Notes: a model not told the origin generated them from the sequence alone. Positions 35,801-45,962 are shown, numbered from the stretch's first letter. The stretch is DNA of 64,000 nucleotides from Microstegium vimineum (GCA_022036555.1 CM039122.1:46737600-46801599), one strand, 5' to 3'. Translations and numbers: made by a program.

Positions 35801-38800
35801 AGCTGGCGAAGCTCTTCGAGCCTGAAGTGCTCCCCTCGGCGAATGGAGATGGCGACGAGTAGTCGAGGCCTGTGTGCCAAATCTGGACAAGAAGGTCCAT
35901 GTAATAGATTAGCTTTTGTGACAATTTGATGTCGAGCCCCTGGGGGTTTCTTAATTTTAATGCATTTTATTCGAGATGCATCTGGTTGTTTTTATTTCTC
36001 GAGTTGTCTCTATTTCTCTTTGCCTGAGTCGTTGCTTGTGGACTAAATATTCGATGCACGCTCGTATCCCTGGAGGGGGGGAGCGAGTGGGGGTACCATA
36101 GCCCTGAGGCGTAGGAGAGTCCCCGGCTCGACGGCTCTCGACCCTTAGGGAGTTCGAGGCGTTTTTTACTTAGCCGTGAAGCGTACTCGGGGCGAAGGTG
36201 GAGAGAGAAGGCCGAGTTTCGAAAAAACGTTCGGGTTTTTAGAGGACTTAGGAGGGGGGTCCCCCCTGTCAGCCCCCGAGGGAGGCTTGACTTTGCAGGA
36301 GCAGAGTCGAGGCTACCTCAGAGTTATGAACGAATGTGAAATGTATTTCGAGAACATTTTATTCATTCATAATGCGATAAGTGTACATAATGCGGGAAAT
36401 GTACGAGGCCTCGAGGCCTTAGGGGTAGAAGCGACATAGTTGTTCAATGTTCCATGCGTTGGTGAGGATCTCGCCCTTGTTGTTCTTCAGCTTGTAAGTC
36501 CCTGGCTTTAACACCTCCGCCACGATGAAGGGTCCTTCCCAAGGTGGCATCAGCTTGTGACGTCCCTTGTTGCTTTGTCGGCGGCGCAGTACGAGGTTGC
36601 CGACGTCGAGGTCCCTTTTGCGTATGTGCTTGTCATGGTAGCGTCGTAGCGTCTGCTGGTACCTTGCTGACTTGAAGAGGGCTATGTCACGGGCTTCCTC
36701 GAGCTGGTCGAGGGAGTCCTCTCGGGCTGCTGCGTTGGCTTGCTCGTTATGGGCCTTTAATCGAGGGGACCCGTACTCGAGGTCAGTGGGGAGGACGGCC
36801 TCGGACCCGTACACCAAGAAGAACGAGGAGGACCCTGTAGCTCGACTTGGCGTCGTTCTGAGACTCCATAGGACAGAGGGCAGCTCATCGACCCATCTCT
36901 TGCCGTGTTTGTTTAGCCGGTCGAAGATCCTTGGCTTGAGGCCCTGCAAAACCATACCATTGGCGCGCTCGACCTGGCCGTTAGTTCGAGGGTGGGCGAC
37001 TGCGGACCAGTTCACCCTGATGTGGTGGTGGTCACAGAAGTCCAGGAACTTTTGACCGGTGAATTGCGTGCCATTGTCGGTGATGATGACATTGGGAACC
37101 CCGAAGCGATGGATGATGTCTGTGAAGAATAGCACGGCTTGTCGGGATTGGATGTTGGTGATGGGTCGAGCCTCGATCCATTTCGAGAACTTATCTATGG
37201 CCACGAGGAGGTGGGTGTGGCCACCTTTTGTTTTTTTCAGGAGGCTGACCATGTTGAGCCCCCATACTGCGAATGGCCAAGTTATGGGTATCATCCGAAG
37301 AGCTTGGGCGGGTAGGTGGGTCTGCCTGGCGTAGAATTGGCATCCCTTGCAAGATCGAACGAGTTTGGTAGCATCGGCGACGGCTGTCGGCCAGTAGAAG
37401 CCTTGTCGAAAGGCGCTTCTTACCAGCGTTCTTGGCGCCGCGTGGTGGCCTCAAGCCCCGAGTGTAGGTCCTTCAGCAGTGCCCTCCCCTCCTCGAGGGT
37501 TAGGCAACGTTGAAGTAGACCGGTAGGGTTGCGTCGATACAGCACACGGCCATCCCCATATAAGATGTAGGTTTTGGCACGTCGGGCTATACGTCGGGCT
37601 TCGGTGCGATCCTCGGGGAGCTCACCCCGTATCAGATACTTGAGGTAGGGTGTGCGTCAGTTCGTCGAGGGGGTTTGTGTTGCAGTTGTTTCGTCGATCT
37701 CCATGACCTCTCCTCTGTTCGAGGGAGGATCGGTCGAGGAGGAAGGGTCCACCCGTTGCTCGAGGGCGGGAGCCCCCGAGCCTAGGTCGACGGACGGCTT
37801 GTGAAGGTCCCTCGAGAAGACGTCGGGAGGAATCGTGCCTCGGGTAGACGCGATTTTGGTCGGTCCATTCTGCAATGAAGTCTGCCAATACCTGAGACTT
37901 GATGGCCTTCCGAGGGGCGTAGGAGAGAGTTTCCCCATGAGCTTGACCGACCACTTGGCGATTCTCCCAGACGCCTCCCGGTTCTGAATTATCTCCCGAG
38001 AGGGAAAGATGAGACCACAGTAACCGGGTGGCCCAGGAAATAGTGTTGTAGCTTGCGCCGAGTGAGGACGATGACATACAACAGCTTCTGGATGTGGGGG
38101 TATCTCGTCTTGGTCTCGGAAAGTACCTCGCTCACGAAGTAGACATGCCTCTGAACCGGTAGGGCATGTCCCTCTTCTGCCCTCTCGACTACTATGGCAG
38201 TGCTGACTACCTGGGTAGTTGCTGCGACATAGAGCAAGAGGGGCTCGGCTGGGCTTAGGGGCACCAAGATAGGTGGCGAGGTGAGCAAGGCTTTGAGTTT
38301 GGAGAGCGACTCCTCAGCCTCGATGGTCCATGTGAAGTGTTCTGTTTTTTTAAGGAGGCGATAAAGGGGAGGGCTTTTTCCACGAGCCTTGAGATGAACC
38401 GGCTGAGGGCAGCGAGGCACCCTGTGACCCTTTGTACGCCTTTAAGATTCTTGATCGGGCCCATCCTGGTGATTGCGGTTACCTTCTTAGGATTGGCCTC
38501 GATCCCGCGTTGGGAAACTACATACCCTAGGAGCATGCCTCGAGAGACCCCAAAGACACACTTCTCTAGGTTCAGCTTTATGTGATTTGCCCTGAGGCAC
38601 TCAAACACGATTTCAAGGTCCCCGACTAGGTTCTCGACTTTCTTGGATTTGACCACGATGTCATCGACGTAGGCCTCGACGGTCGGCCCTATGTGTTTTC
38701 CAAAGACATGGAGCATGCATCGTTGATATGTGGCCCCGACGTTTCGCAAACCGAAGAGCATAGTGAGGTAGCAAAACATGCCAAAGGGGGTGATGAAGAA

Positions 38801-41800
38801 AGTCGTGAGCTGATCGGACTCCTTCACCTTTGTTTGGTGATAGCCAGAATACGCATCAAGAAAGCAGAGAGTTTCACATCCCGCAGTGGAATCTACTATT
38901 TGATCAATACGTGGTAACGGAAAAGGAACCTTAGGACATGCTTTATTTAAACTAGTGTAGTCTACGCACATTCTATCCTTTCCATTCTTTTTCTTGACAA
39001 GTATAGGATTTGCTAACCACTCGAGATGATGTACCTCCTTGATGAATCCGGCCTTCAAAAGCTTGTCGACCTCCTCTCCGATGATTCTGCGCTTCTCCTC
39101 GTCGAAGCGGCGCAACCGTTGCTTCACCGGTTTGGATCCGGCCCGGATGTCCAAGGAGTGCTCGGCGACATCCCTCGGAATGCCCGGCATATCCGAGGGA
39201 CTCCACGCAAACACGTCAGCATTCGCGCGGAGAAAGTCGACGAGCACGGCTTCCTACGCAGGCCGAGGGTGGCGCTGATCGTCAGCGCCTTCCCATCCGC
39301 GTGGCCGAGGTCGAGCGGGATGGTCTTGGTGTCCTCCGCAGGCTTGAAGCTGCTGGCGTGCCGCTTGGGGTCGGGGATCTCCTTGGAGAAGTCGTCGAGG
39401 GCCGCGAGGATGGTCGACTCCTTGACCGCCTCGGCGTTTTCCACGCATTCGACGTCGCAGTCGTAGGCGTGTTCGTAGGAGGTGTCGACGGTGATGACTC
39501 CCTTGGGCTCCGACATCTTTAGTTTGAGGTAGGTGTAGTTCGGGACCGCCATGAACTTGGCGTATCATGGTCGACCGATGATGGCGTGGTAGGTTCCGTG
39601 GAATGCTACCACCTCGAAGGTCAGATCTTCCTTCCGGAAGTTCGAGGGGGGTACCGAAGCAGACGGGTAGCTTGACGCGGCCGATCGGGAGTGCCTTCTT
39701 TCCTGGGACGATCCCGTGGAATCCCCCGCGCTGGGCAGGAGCATGGTCCTCGGGATCCCCAGGAGGTCGAGGGTCTCGGCGTAGATGATGTTGAGGCTGC
39801 TTCCTCCATCCATGAGTACCTTGGAAAGGCGGATGTTGAGTATGATCGGGTCGACGACGAGTGGGTAGACCCCTGCGTTGGGGACGTGCTCGGGATGGTC
39901 GTCCTGATCGAAGGTGATTGGCACGTGTGACCAGTCGAGGTATCGAGGAGCTTGAGCTCGAACGGAGAAGACCTCCCGACGCTCACTCTTGCGCTGACGC
40001 GTGCTGAGTCGGGTCGAGGGTCCCCCGAAGATCATGAAACAGTCGAGGATCTCGGGGAAGCCCTGTTCTTGCCATCGCCCTCGTCTTGTGGGTCCTCCTT
40101 CTTGTCGTCTTTCTTGAGGTCGAGGGAGCAGAAGTGCTTCTTGAGCATGCGACAGTCCTCGAGGCTGTGGTTGGCCGGTCCCTTGTGATAGGGGTAGGGC
40201 TCTTTCAGCATTTTGTCGAAGATGTCCCCCTCGAGAGGGGGACCTCGAGGCTTCTTCTTGTCTGTCGCAACGACAAGATCGTAGGGCTCGACGTCACATC
40301 GACCCGGCTGGTTCTTCTTCTTGTTGTTGTTATTGTTCTTCTTGGGCCCATTATTCGAGCCCCCGGGCTCGTCCGCCTTGGCCTTCCCCTTGCTCGGGGA
40401 TGCATAGAAGAACGCGCCAACGGCTTCCTCGCCGGCTCCATAGTTGGCGACGATGTCCATAAGCTTGTTGGCGGTCTTGGGGGTGTTCCGTCCCAGTTCC
40501 CACACCAGCTCCTTGTAGGTTGTCCCGGCAACGAACGTCGTGATGACGTCGTGGTCGGAGATGTGGGTTAGCTCAGTACGTTGCTTGAAGAACCGTCGGG
40601 TGAAGTCGCGGAGGATTTCCCCTGGCTTCTGGTTGCAGCTGCGGAGATCCCAGGAGTTTCCTGGCTGCACGTAGGTGCCCTTGAAGTTCCCCTCGAAGAT
40701 CCTGACCAGGTCGGGCCAGCCATGGATCAAGTCCGGGGGAGCTCCTCGAGCCACCTTCGAGCGGTGTCGGAGAGGAAGAGCGGGAGTTGCCGAATGATGA
40801 CGTGGTCGTCGTCGGCTCCTCCTAGCTGACATGCCAGCCTGAAATCAGCAAACCAGAGCTCCGGCTTGGTTTCGCCGTTGTACTTGACCAGGCTGGTGGG
40901 TGGACGGAAACGAACAGGCAAGGCGGTTTGCCGCATTGCCTTGCTAAAAACTCGTGGCCCTGGTGGTTCCGGGGATCGACGTTGATCCTCGTCACTGTCG
41001 TAGCACCCATCTCGATGAGCACTATAACCTCGAGCCTCAGCGTCACTGTGTCGGCGTCGTTTGTTGTCGTTGATGTCGTATCGCGCGTCTCGCAGTTGTC
41101 GGTCGTCGAGGATGCGGTCTCGAACTGGTTGCCGCTCCGCTCCGCCTTGGGGCGCCTTGTCTTGGTGGACAGATACCTCTCGATCTTGTAGAGGGGGCAC
41201 GTCCCGCCGCTCGGAAGCAGCTCCTCTGCGCCTCGAGGCCGAGCTCTCCGCCTACTGAACGGCTGCGGTTTGGAGGAGCCCCTGGATTTCATCTCTAATG
41301 CGATGCGCATGGGGCGTCGATGGTGCCGGCATGTCGTGGAGCAGCATCGCGGCTGCCACGATGTTCTGGCTAGCGCGGTTGTAGACGCGGTGCTCGTTCG
41401 CCCCTTTGTTGATGATCTGTCGATGGACTTCCCGGGCCCGGCCGCGGGCTCCCACACCCTGTGGGCGCCCGTGATCTCGCTCGAGGGCGTGCTCGAGCTG
41501 CTGAAGTCATAGGCGTTCCTCCTCGAGCTTGGCGAGTAGCTCTCGGACTCGCGCGATCTGGGCGTCTTGAGGTGGATCGGCTTCGACTGGAACCGGGGGG
41601 GGGCGACGTCTCGCGCCGGGGTAGCGTTGCCCCCTCCTCCTTCATCCGTGGCCGCGGCGTCGTTGATATCGTCCTGGGAGTCGACCGGATCGACGAGGTG
41701 GAAGCACTCCCGCGTGGGATCGTAACCCTCGTCGGGGGAGTCCGAGTCGGGGTAGCCGTGGTAGAAGTTGGGGGAAGATCCCTAGCATTCCTCCTCCAGC

Positions 41801-44800
41801 CATTGCCATACTGTCCCCCAGGTGTGACACCCTAGGGTCGGGGCTCGTCATGACTCCAGGCGCTCGTCCAGTGGAGGGGTGGTGACGAGGCTGATCGTCG
41901 TACGTAGCAGGTTCCCTAGGGAGCCGTAACATGCCTGCATCTGCGGGCCTACAAAAGCAAAAAAGAGCATGGCGCTGTTGTAGAGCCCATAGGGAAACAT
42001 GTTGCTCGGTGGCGTGGCCGAGTACGTCGGAGTGGCCACGGGGACACTTCGAGATGACGGTATGGCGGAGCCAGAGTCAAGCTTAGAGAGGTACCCGCCC
42101 CCGTCCTGCAAGCATGGGTCAAACAGGCTCCCAGGGGGTCAAGACCACCGGCTAGTAAATTTGTATATTGCATGCTCCCTCTCCCAGATGTGATGCAAGA
42201 AGAACACAAGATTTATCCTGGTTCGGGCAAAGAAGGCCCTACGTCCAGCGGAGGAGGATGGATTGTATTATCTCGCACCGAAGTGCTCGTACAGGGGGGG
42301 TACAAGCAGGTTTACACGGGGGTGCTCAGGATGAGCTGAGGCCTAGGGCTAGCAGGGCTATCCTAGGAGAGTCGGTTGACTGCTTGAGACGTTGATCAAG
42401 CAATCGGGTGTGGAGTGGTGTTACGAATGCGCGTGCCGATGCCGATACTAATGCGTCTGCCCTTTCTTCTATCCCAGCGTCCCCTTTTATAGATCAAGAG
42501 GAGGCCTGAGAGTACAGAGGTCCTAGACTTAGAGGCATGAGAGAGATGTCCGCGGCGCCATGCTTGCGATGGGACGTCGATCGCTGTAGCGGTGTGGCCT
42601 TCCTGTCCTTCCGGTGTTCAGGGCATGGTGATGGCAGACTGGATGTTGCCGAACGTCATGGCGCAGTACGGTTGGCCTCCTGTAGACGGGTGCAGGCTCC
42701 ATAGTTGAAGCGGGACGGAGCGGATAGGACGGGTTCCATGCTGGAGTGGTTGGAGATGGGGTCGAGCCCCCTGGTCGAGGGGGGTCGATGCCAGCGTGAC
42801 CCTGTCGTATCCCTGAAGACACAGTCGAGGGTCGTCCTGCTCATGGCTCGAGGGGGTGCCTCTGGATTCCGTACCTGCGACGTGGCTACAGCGGCCGCAC
42901 GGTTGACGGAGGTCCCGGGCATGGGCGGCGAGTTGATGGATTTGACTGTGGTGGTGGGCGCCCATGGCGTTAGGCGGGGGCAGGTAGGCGCATCGGATTC
43001 CCTTTACCCCATACCGGGAGCAGGTGAGCTGATCGAGCCTCTCGCTCGCGGATCGTTCGTTCGACCCCTGCCCGTCAATCGGGGGGTTAAGGCGCGGCGG
43101 AGGGGTCGTTCGTTCGACCCCTGTCCGTCGGTCGAGGTAGAGACAGGGGGGTCGTTCATTCGATCTCTGTCCGTCAGTCGAGGTAGAGGCGGGGGTCGTT
43201 CGTTCGACCCATGTCCGTCAGTCGAGGTAGAGGCGGGGTGTCGTTCATTCGACCCCTGTCCGTCAGTCGAGGTAGAGGTGGGGGGTCGTTCGTTCGACCC
43301 CCGTCCGTCAGTTGAGGTAGAGGCGCGGGGTCGTTCGTTCGACCCCTGTCCGCCAGTTGAGGTCGAGGCGGAGGCGGAACCCTCCTACTGTTTTTTCCAG
43401 TAATGGGTCAGCCCATGACTGGTCACTGTTGCCGTTGACGGAGGCCTTTGCGTGATGGACCTTTCTCCATCGTCTTGGACGGCTGATTGGATCTTATCTT
43501 AAAAATGGTTGTCATGTTGAGTTTTAGATTATCACACGTTTAGGATACCCCTTACCTTTATACCTGACAATACTGCATGCTCGTTCTCATGTAACCTGAT
43601 CTATCATGCTTAAAGAAAAGTTATTGTGCATTTTAGATAGGTTACTCTTAAAGAAAAGTTACTCTGCATTTTATATAGGTTACCATACTCCAAACATTTG
43701 TGCTGGTAACGAGTTGATACCTGAACTTCTAATCCCTCATGGAGGTACATCAATCCCTCAGCGGCATCCAGTGCTATCTCCAACCTGATGTCCCATGGAA
43801 GGACAGGGTATGCTTTATTGAATAGATGATCGTCCAGGGTCTTGTTCGTCATGAACTCATAGACCAGTAGCCTCTGAGGGCCTCGCTCGCTTCGAGCAGC
43901 GCAGTACCCAATGAGCTTGACGAGATTTGGGTGCTCAACAACCCCAGGAAATGAACTTCTGCCAACCATTGCTTGTGGCCCTGATCAAGTTGGGAGCAGG
44001 AACAGAAAACACTTGAGACTTGGATGCAGATGAATATGCCAGAATGAGATGGTGCTAGCATCACCATGTTTATCACACATGTTAGAATGCTGCGTTTGCT
44101 GATTGCATAGTAGCGTTAGGGGGCGTTTGGCAGCGCCCCACGGAGCTGATTCTCAGGTAGAATCACTTCCTAACTGCCAAACGTATTTTACAACGAGAAG
44201 TGATTCTCTGCTGATTCTGTGAAGTGATTCTCTGAAATGAACTAAGAGGTTGAGAGCTGAAAAAAAGTAGTTTCACCTGATTCTGTGAAGTGATTCTCCA
44301 TGCTGATTTTGAGAGTTTAGGCTAAACAATAGAAGAGAATCATTTTCAGCCACAAAATCACTTTATCAGTGAATCAGGGAGCACAGCTGGAAAATCTGAG
44401 AGCAAAGCTCTACCAAACAGGCCCGTAGGCTTCACAAAGCCATTAGAGAAATGAATTCTACACAGTTATGCAAGGTACGGTCCATTTCATGATCCAAAAA
44501 CAGAGTCTTTAGTGTGCTGTAAAACTGCTGATGAATTCGTGATGAACCAAGACAAGAAGAAACCACTGATCCATACGACGATACCTGATTACCATTGGGG
44601 TTAAGTTTCTTGATGGCAACCACCGTGCCGCCAGCGGGCCCGCCAGGTAGCCGGACGACGCCCTTGTAAACGCTGCCGAATCCGCCCTCGCCGACCTTGA
44701 GCAGGCGGCTGAAGTCGCTGGTGGCGACCCGGAGCTCCCGGAACCCGAACTCGCGGAGGTTGTTGGCTCCCCTCTCCTCGTACAGCTCCGGGATGCTCCG

Positions 44801-45034
44801 CGCCGACGACACCGAGACCGAGCCCGACGACTTGCTCGCCCCCGGCCGCATGACCGCGCTCGAGTCCTCAGAGTGGCTCGTGCCGACGGCCGACGACGCC
44901 GTGGAGAAGGTCAGGTTGGAGGGCGCGCCCGTGGAGACGGTGGACGGGAGCGAGGCGGACGCCGGCGCCGCCCGACGCTTCTCGCCCTTGGCCCTCTTGG
45001 TCTTGCTGCTGCTGAAGCAGCGGAAGCAAAACAT
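26877..45034 (-). CDS. Receptor-like cytoplasmic kinase (RLCK VII-like), split by a 15.4-kb transposon in intron 2
   Basis: Four exons on the minus strand: 45034-44585, 43980-43721, 27676-27554, 27431-26877. All have GT-AG borders. The N-terminus is Cys-rich (MFCFRCFSSSK), a possible acylation site, then Ser/Ala-rich. Kinase motifs are GEGGFGSVYKG (about residue 115), VAIKK (Lys about 142), VIYRDFKASNVLL, LSDFGLA, and GYAAPDYIETGHLTTKSDVW. The C-terminal tail is about 70 aa and basic. Such kinases act at the plasma membrane in immune and growth signalling; PCRK-type members are the nearest I recall. Intron 2 is about 16 kb because the second gypsy element (28156-43569) sits in it. Exon 2 is one base short: the GGGG run at 43942-43945 shifts the frame after FLG, where related kinases continue VVEHPNLVKL. 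Apart from that base the gene would encode about 462 aa. Confidence 0.85.
28521..28528 (-). promoter_or_regulatory. TATA box in the left LTR
   Basis: TATAAAAG on the minus strand, followed by GGG; the same box is at 42484-42491 in the right (5') LTR, where it would drive the element. Confidence 0.6.
29086..29416. repeat. 43-45 bp tandem repeats in the left LTR
   Basis: About seven copies of a unit containing gggtcgttcgttcgaccc and then tgtccgtcagtcgaggtaga. GGGTCG and CGACCC are complementary, so each unit can fold into a 6-bp hairpin with a 6-base loop. The right LTR holds the same array at 43047-43378. Confidence 0.85.
29608..30485. other. Internal space of the second gypsy element, LTR-proximal
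   Basis: GC-rich, no supported frame. It contains scattered partial copies of the CTCGAGGGCGGCTGT repeat (29890, 29985) and short duplicated phrases such as cctcgaagtcctctg. Confidence 0.5.
30486..31118. repeat. About 104-bp tandem repeats upstream of the antisense gene
   Basis: At least five copies begin gtactcgagggcggctgt or close to it (about 30486, 30588, 30812, 30916, 31020) and continue with ccagccttcgctccctcgag. Two end with a different tail (gacggacgggt...cgtcc) followed by a taacg boundary near 30688 and 31110. They lie directly upstream of the plus-strand antisense gene. Confidence 0.8.
31342..31349 (+). promoter_or_regulatory. TATA box of the antisense gene in the second element
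   Basis: TATAAATA within ccggttataaatactggg, 177 bp before the ATG at 31526. The downstream stretch is C/T-rich, as in a plant 5' UTR. Confidence 0.6.
31526..35862 (+). pseudogene. Antisense gene of the second gypsy element: gypsy-type transposon domain plus coiled coil
   Basis: Plus-strand gene opposite to the element. It starts MATYSLRGPDAWLPSSATVG at 31526. The part with PPEGYVVSFKAFHQARLG and later CEGYLGMEPHWELWLHLF matches the plant domain named 'putative gypsy type transposon' (PF04195). Probable introns: 32420-32506 (87 nt, keeps frame), one ending before 32831, 33301-33382, one ending before 34210, 34613-34689 and 35320-35409. The middle is Ala/Glu/Ser-rich and low-complexity; the C-terminal 34950-35862 is a strong coiled coil (AERVRELEASLEEAEADRAS). 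Damage: two compensating frameshifts between about 31740 and 31830, a TAA at 34745, a frame change near 34830, and a TGA at 35269. Similar damage is common in these extra genes. Function unknown. Confidence 0.7.
35863..36418. other. Space between antisense gene 3' end and integrase 3' end
   Basis: The two convergent genes of the element end here. A T-rich run follows the antisense stop (35920-36010). No frame supported. Confidence 0.5.
36419..37460 (-). pseudogene. Integrase of the second gypsy element
   Basis: 291 codons are open (37294-36419). The core has VAIDKFSKWIEARP, ITDNGTQFTGQKF and HPRTNGQVERANG, so D, D and E are kept. The C-terminal part has LMPPWEGPFIVAEVLKPGTY. The same frame upstream to about 37450 holds CKGCQFYARQ from the zinc-binding part, but frames change before it. 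The core looks able to fold; the polyprotein does not. Confidence 0.87.
37495..38420 (-). pseudogene. RNase H region of the second gypsy element, deleted and frameshifted
   Basis: 37989-38420 holds the RT-linked RNase H (FTWTIEAEESLSKLKALLTS, HVYFVSEVLSETKTRYPHIQ). A short AIKSQVLADFIAEWTDQN motif follows at about 37860-37910 in another frame. The second RNase H expected after it in this group (a glycine-rich DGS start) is not seen; only about 400 bp of low-complexity text remains before integrase, which points to a deletion. Confidence 0.75.
38255..39247 (-). pseudogene. Reverse transcriptase of the second gypsy element
   Basis: Open for 330 codons. It contains KKKNGKDRMCVDYTSLNKAC, LFGLRNVGATYQRCM, the catalytic YVDDIVVKSKK and LGYVVSQRGIEANPKK. 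A frame change near 38330 passes into RNase H. The core is complete, but the sequence reads VKESDQLTTFFITPFG where other members have a more conserved block, so activity is doubtful. Confidence 0.87.
39124..40035 (-). pseudogene. Protease and linker of the second gypsy element
   Basis: 39565-40035 has the aspartic protease core VLMDGGSSLNIIYAETLDLL and the later FHGTYHAIIGRP, with a frameshift near 39710 within the domain. A stop at 39565 separates it from a linker (39124-39552) that begins MAVPNYTYLKLKMSEPKGVI. Another frame change near 39260 leads into RT. Confidence 0.78.
40032..42113 (-). pseudogene. gag of the second gypsy element, frameshifted
   Basis: 40727-41200 has LVKYNGETKPELWFADFRLA and DTARRWLEELP, the start of the gag domain. 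After a frameshift near 40735 the domain goes on in 40032-40832 (FEGNFKGTYVQPGNSWDL, FKQRTELTHISDHDVI). An Asn/Lys-rich linker and a CRMLKKHFC-type stretch follow. Upstream 40822-42113 are N-terminal parts in several frames, of which only phrases such as PSNMFPYGLYNSAM look protein-like. Confidence 0.8.
42130..43569 (-). repeat. 5' LTR (right copy) of the second gypsy element, missing 14 terminal bases
   Basis: Homology with the left LTR starts at 42130, while the left copy has 14 more bases (28156-28169). What follows on the internal side (ggtcaaacaggctc on the plus strand) is not LTR sequence and no primer-binding site is seen. The 43-45 bp array is at 43047-43378, and a TATA box (minus strand) at 42484-42491. 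Confidence 0.9.
43575..43720. other. Kinase intron 2 remnant with short duplication
   Basis: Two copies of aagaaaagtta followed by gcattttagataggttac or gcattttatataggttac lie at about 43612 and 43648. A related phrase (attttagataggttaccata) is on the other side of the transposon at about 28071, so the intron had these repeats before the insertion. Confidence 0.55.
44119..44425. mobile_element. MITE in kinase intron 1
   Basis: The left end gggggcgtttggcagcgcc and the right end taccaaacaggcccg are imperfect inverted copies. The inside has repeated gtgaagtgattctc phrases (44219, 44286) and no frame. The target duplication is unclear (TTA or TA). Confidence 0.65.
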
Positions 45035-45660
45035 CGCTTGGTGTTGAAGCAAAGACGGCGGCGAGGCTCAGCCGCTCAGCTTGGAGGAGGCGGCACAGGC
45101 CTAACGAAGAGGTCAAAAGATTGAAGCTGGATTATTTGACGCTGGAGTCCCTGCGAGTCCAAGGTGAAACAGGAAGCTGGGGAACACATAGGAATTCGCC
45201 CACGCTTCTTTCTCGTAGGCATAGGAGGAACTCAGGAAGTGATGAAGCTGATAGAGACGGAGGTAGTTGACGTGTACATCACGCTCGTAAAGCCTGTGCG
45301 GGAAATGATAAGAAATTGGGAGGGGTCAAACCAAAGGTGCTTGGAGAGCGACGGCAGAGGGGTTTGGTGGGGATGCAACTGCAAACTGCAATAAACACTC
45401 GCCCCTCCAACTGCATTCTTTTGACTTGTTCTGCTGTACGTAGTCTAGTTCGTACCTTATGGTCGTCTTGTCCAATCTCTATCGGTGTTTTCTGCAGGGT
45501 TATAATAATTTATGAACTGTTTGATTTCTTTTCTTTTGGGGTTGGTGGTGGTGGTGGGGGGGGGGGGGGGGGGGGGGGTGGGGGGGGGGGGCGACAAATG
45601 AACTGTTTGCTTTCAACTCTCAAGTATTCAATCCGTCTTTCCCAAATTCTGCAAGCGGTG
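45035..45660. other. 5' flank of the kinase gene
   Basis: Upstream of the minus-strand kinase start. The only striking feature is the poly-G run at 45544-45592, listed separately. Frames here look like chance. Confidence 0.45.
45544..45592. repeat. Poly-G tract
   Basis: GGT units turn into an almost unbroken G run (about 22 and then 12 G with one T between). It lies about 510 bp upstream of the kinase start. Such a run could form G-quadruplexes; its exact length in an assembly is unreliable. Confidence 0.85.
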
Positions 45661-45664
45661 GAGG

Positions 45665-45962
45665 CTGTGTTTAGATCCTGGAAATGAGGTGAAAAAAAAT
45701 CCTATAGCACTTGTCATGTCACACTGTAGTAATTTTATTTTTATTTGGTAATAATTGTCCAAACATTGATTAATTAGGGTTAAAATGTTCGTCTCGCAAA
45801 ATACAACAAAACTGTGTAATTGGTTTTTTATTTCATCTATATTTAGTACTCCATATATGTGCCGGTATTTTGATGTGATGGGGAATAGAAATTCGATGTG
45901 ATGAGGATGTGATGGGGATGTGATGGAAAGTTGGAGAAGTTGGGGGAACTAAACACACCCGG
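45665..45962. mobile_element. MITE with tgtgtttagatcc ends
   Basis: Left end ctgtgtttagatcctgg and right end ggaactaaacacaccc are inverted copies 298 bp apart. The inside is AT-rich with repeated gatgtgatgggg phrases near the right end. It shares its terminal motif with the MITE at 22630. Confidence 0.65.

Larger units (their letters stand above)
28156..43569 (-). mobile_element. Ty3/gypsy retrotransposon in the kinase intron (15.4 kb)
   Basis: TG...CA ends with the duplication ATACT at 28151-28155 and 43570-43574. The coding strand is minus, so the right LTR (42130-43569) is the 5' one. Order along the minus strand: LTR, gag, protease, RT, RNase H, integrase, a long space with an antisense gene, LTR. 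The word TCGAG/CTCGA is extremely frequent throughout, including LTRs and both coding parts. The 5' LTR lacks its last 14 bases and the primer site next to it. Frames are broken in gag, protease and RNase H. Confidence 0.94.
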
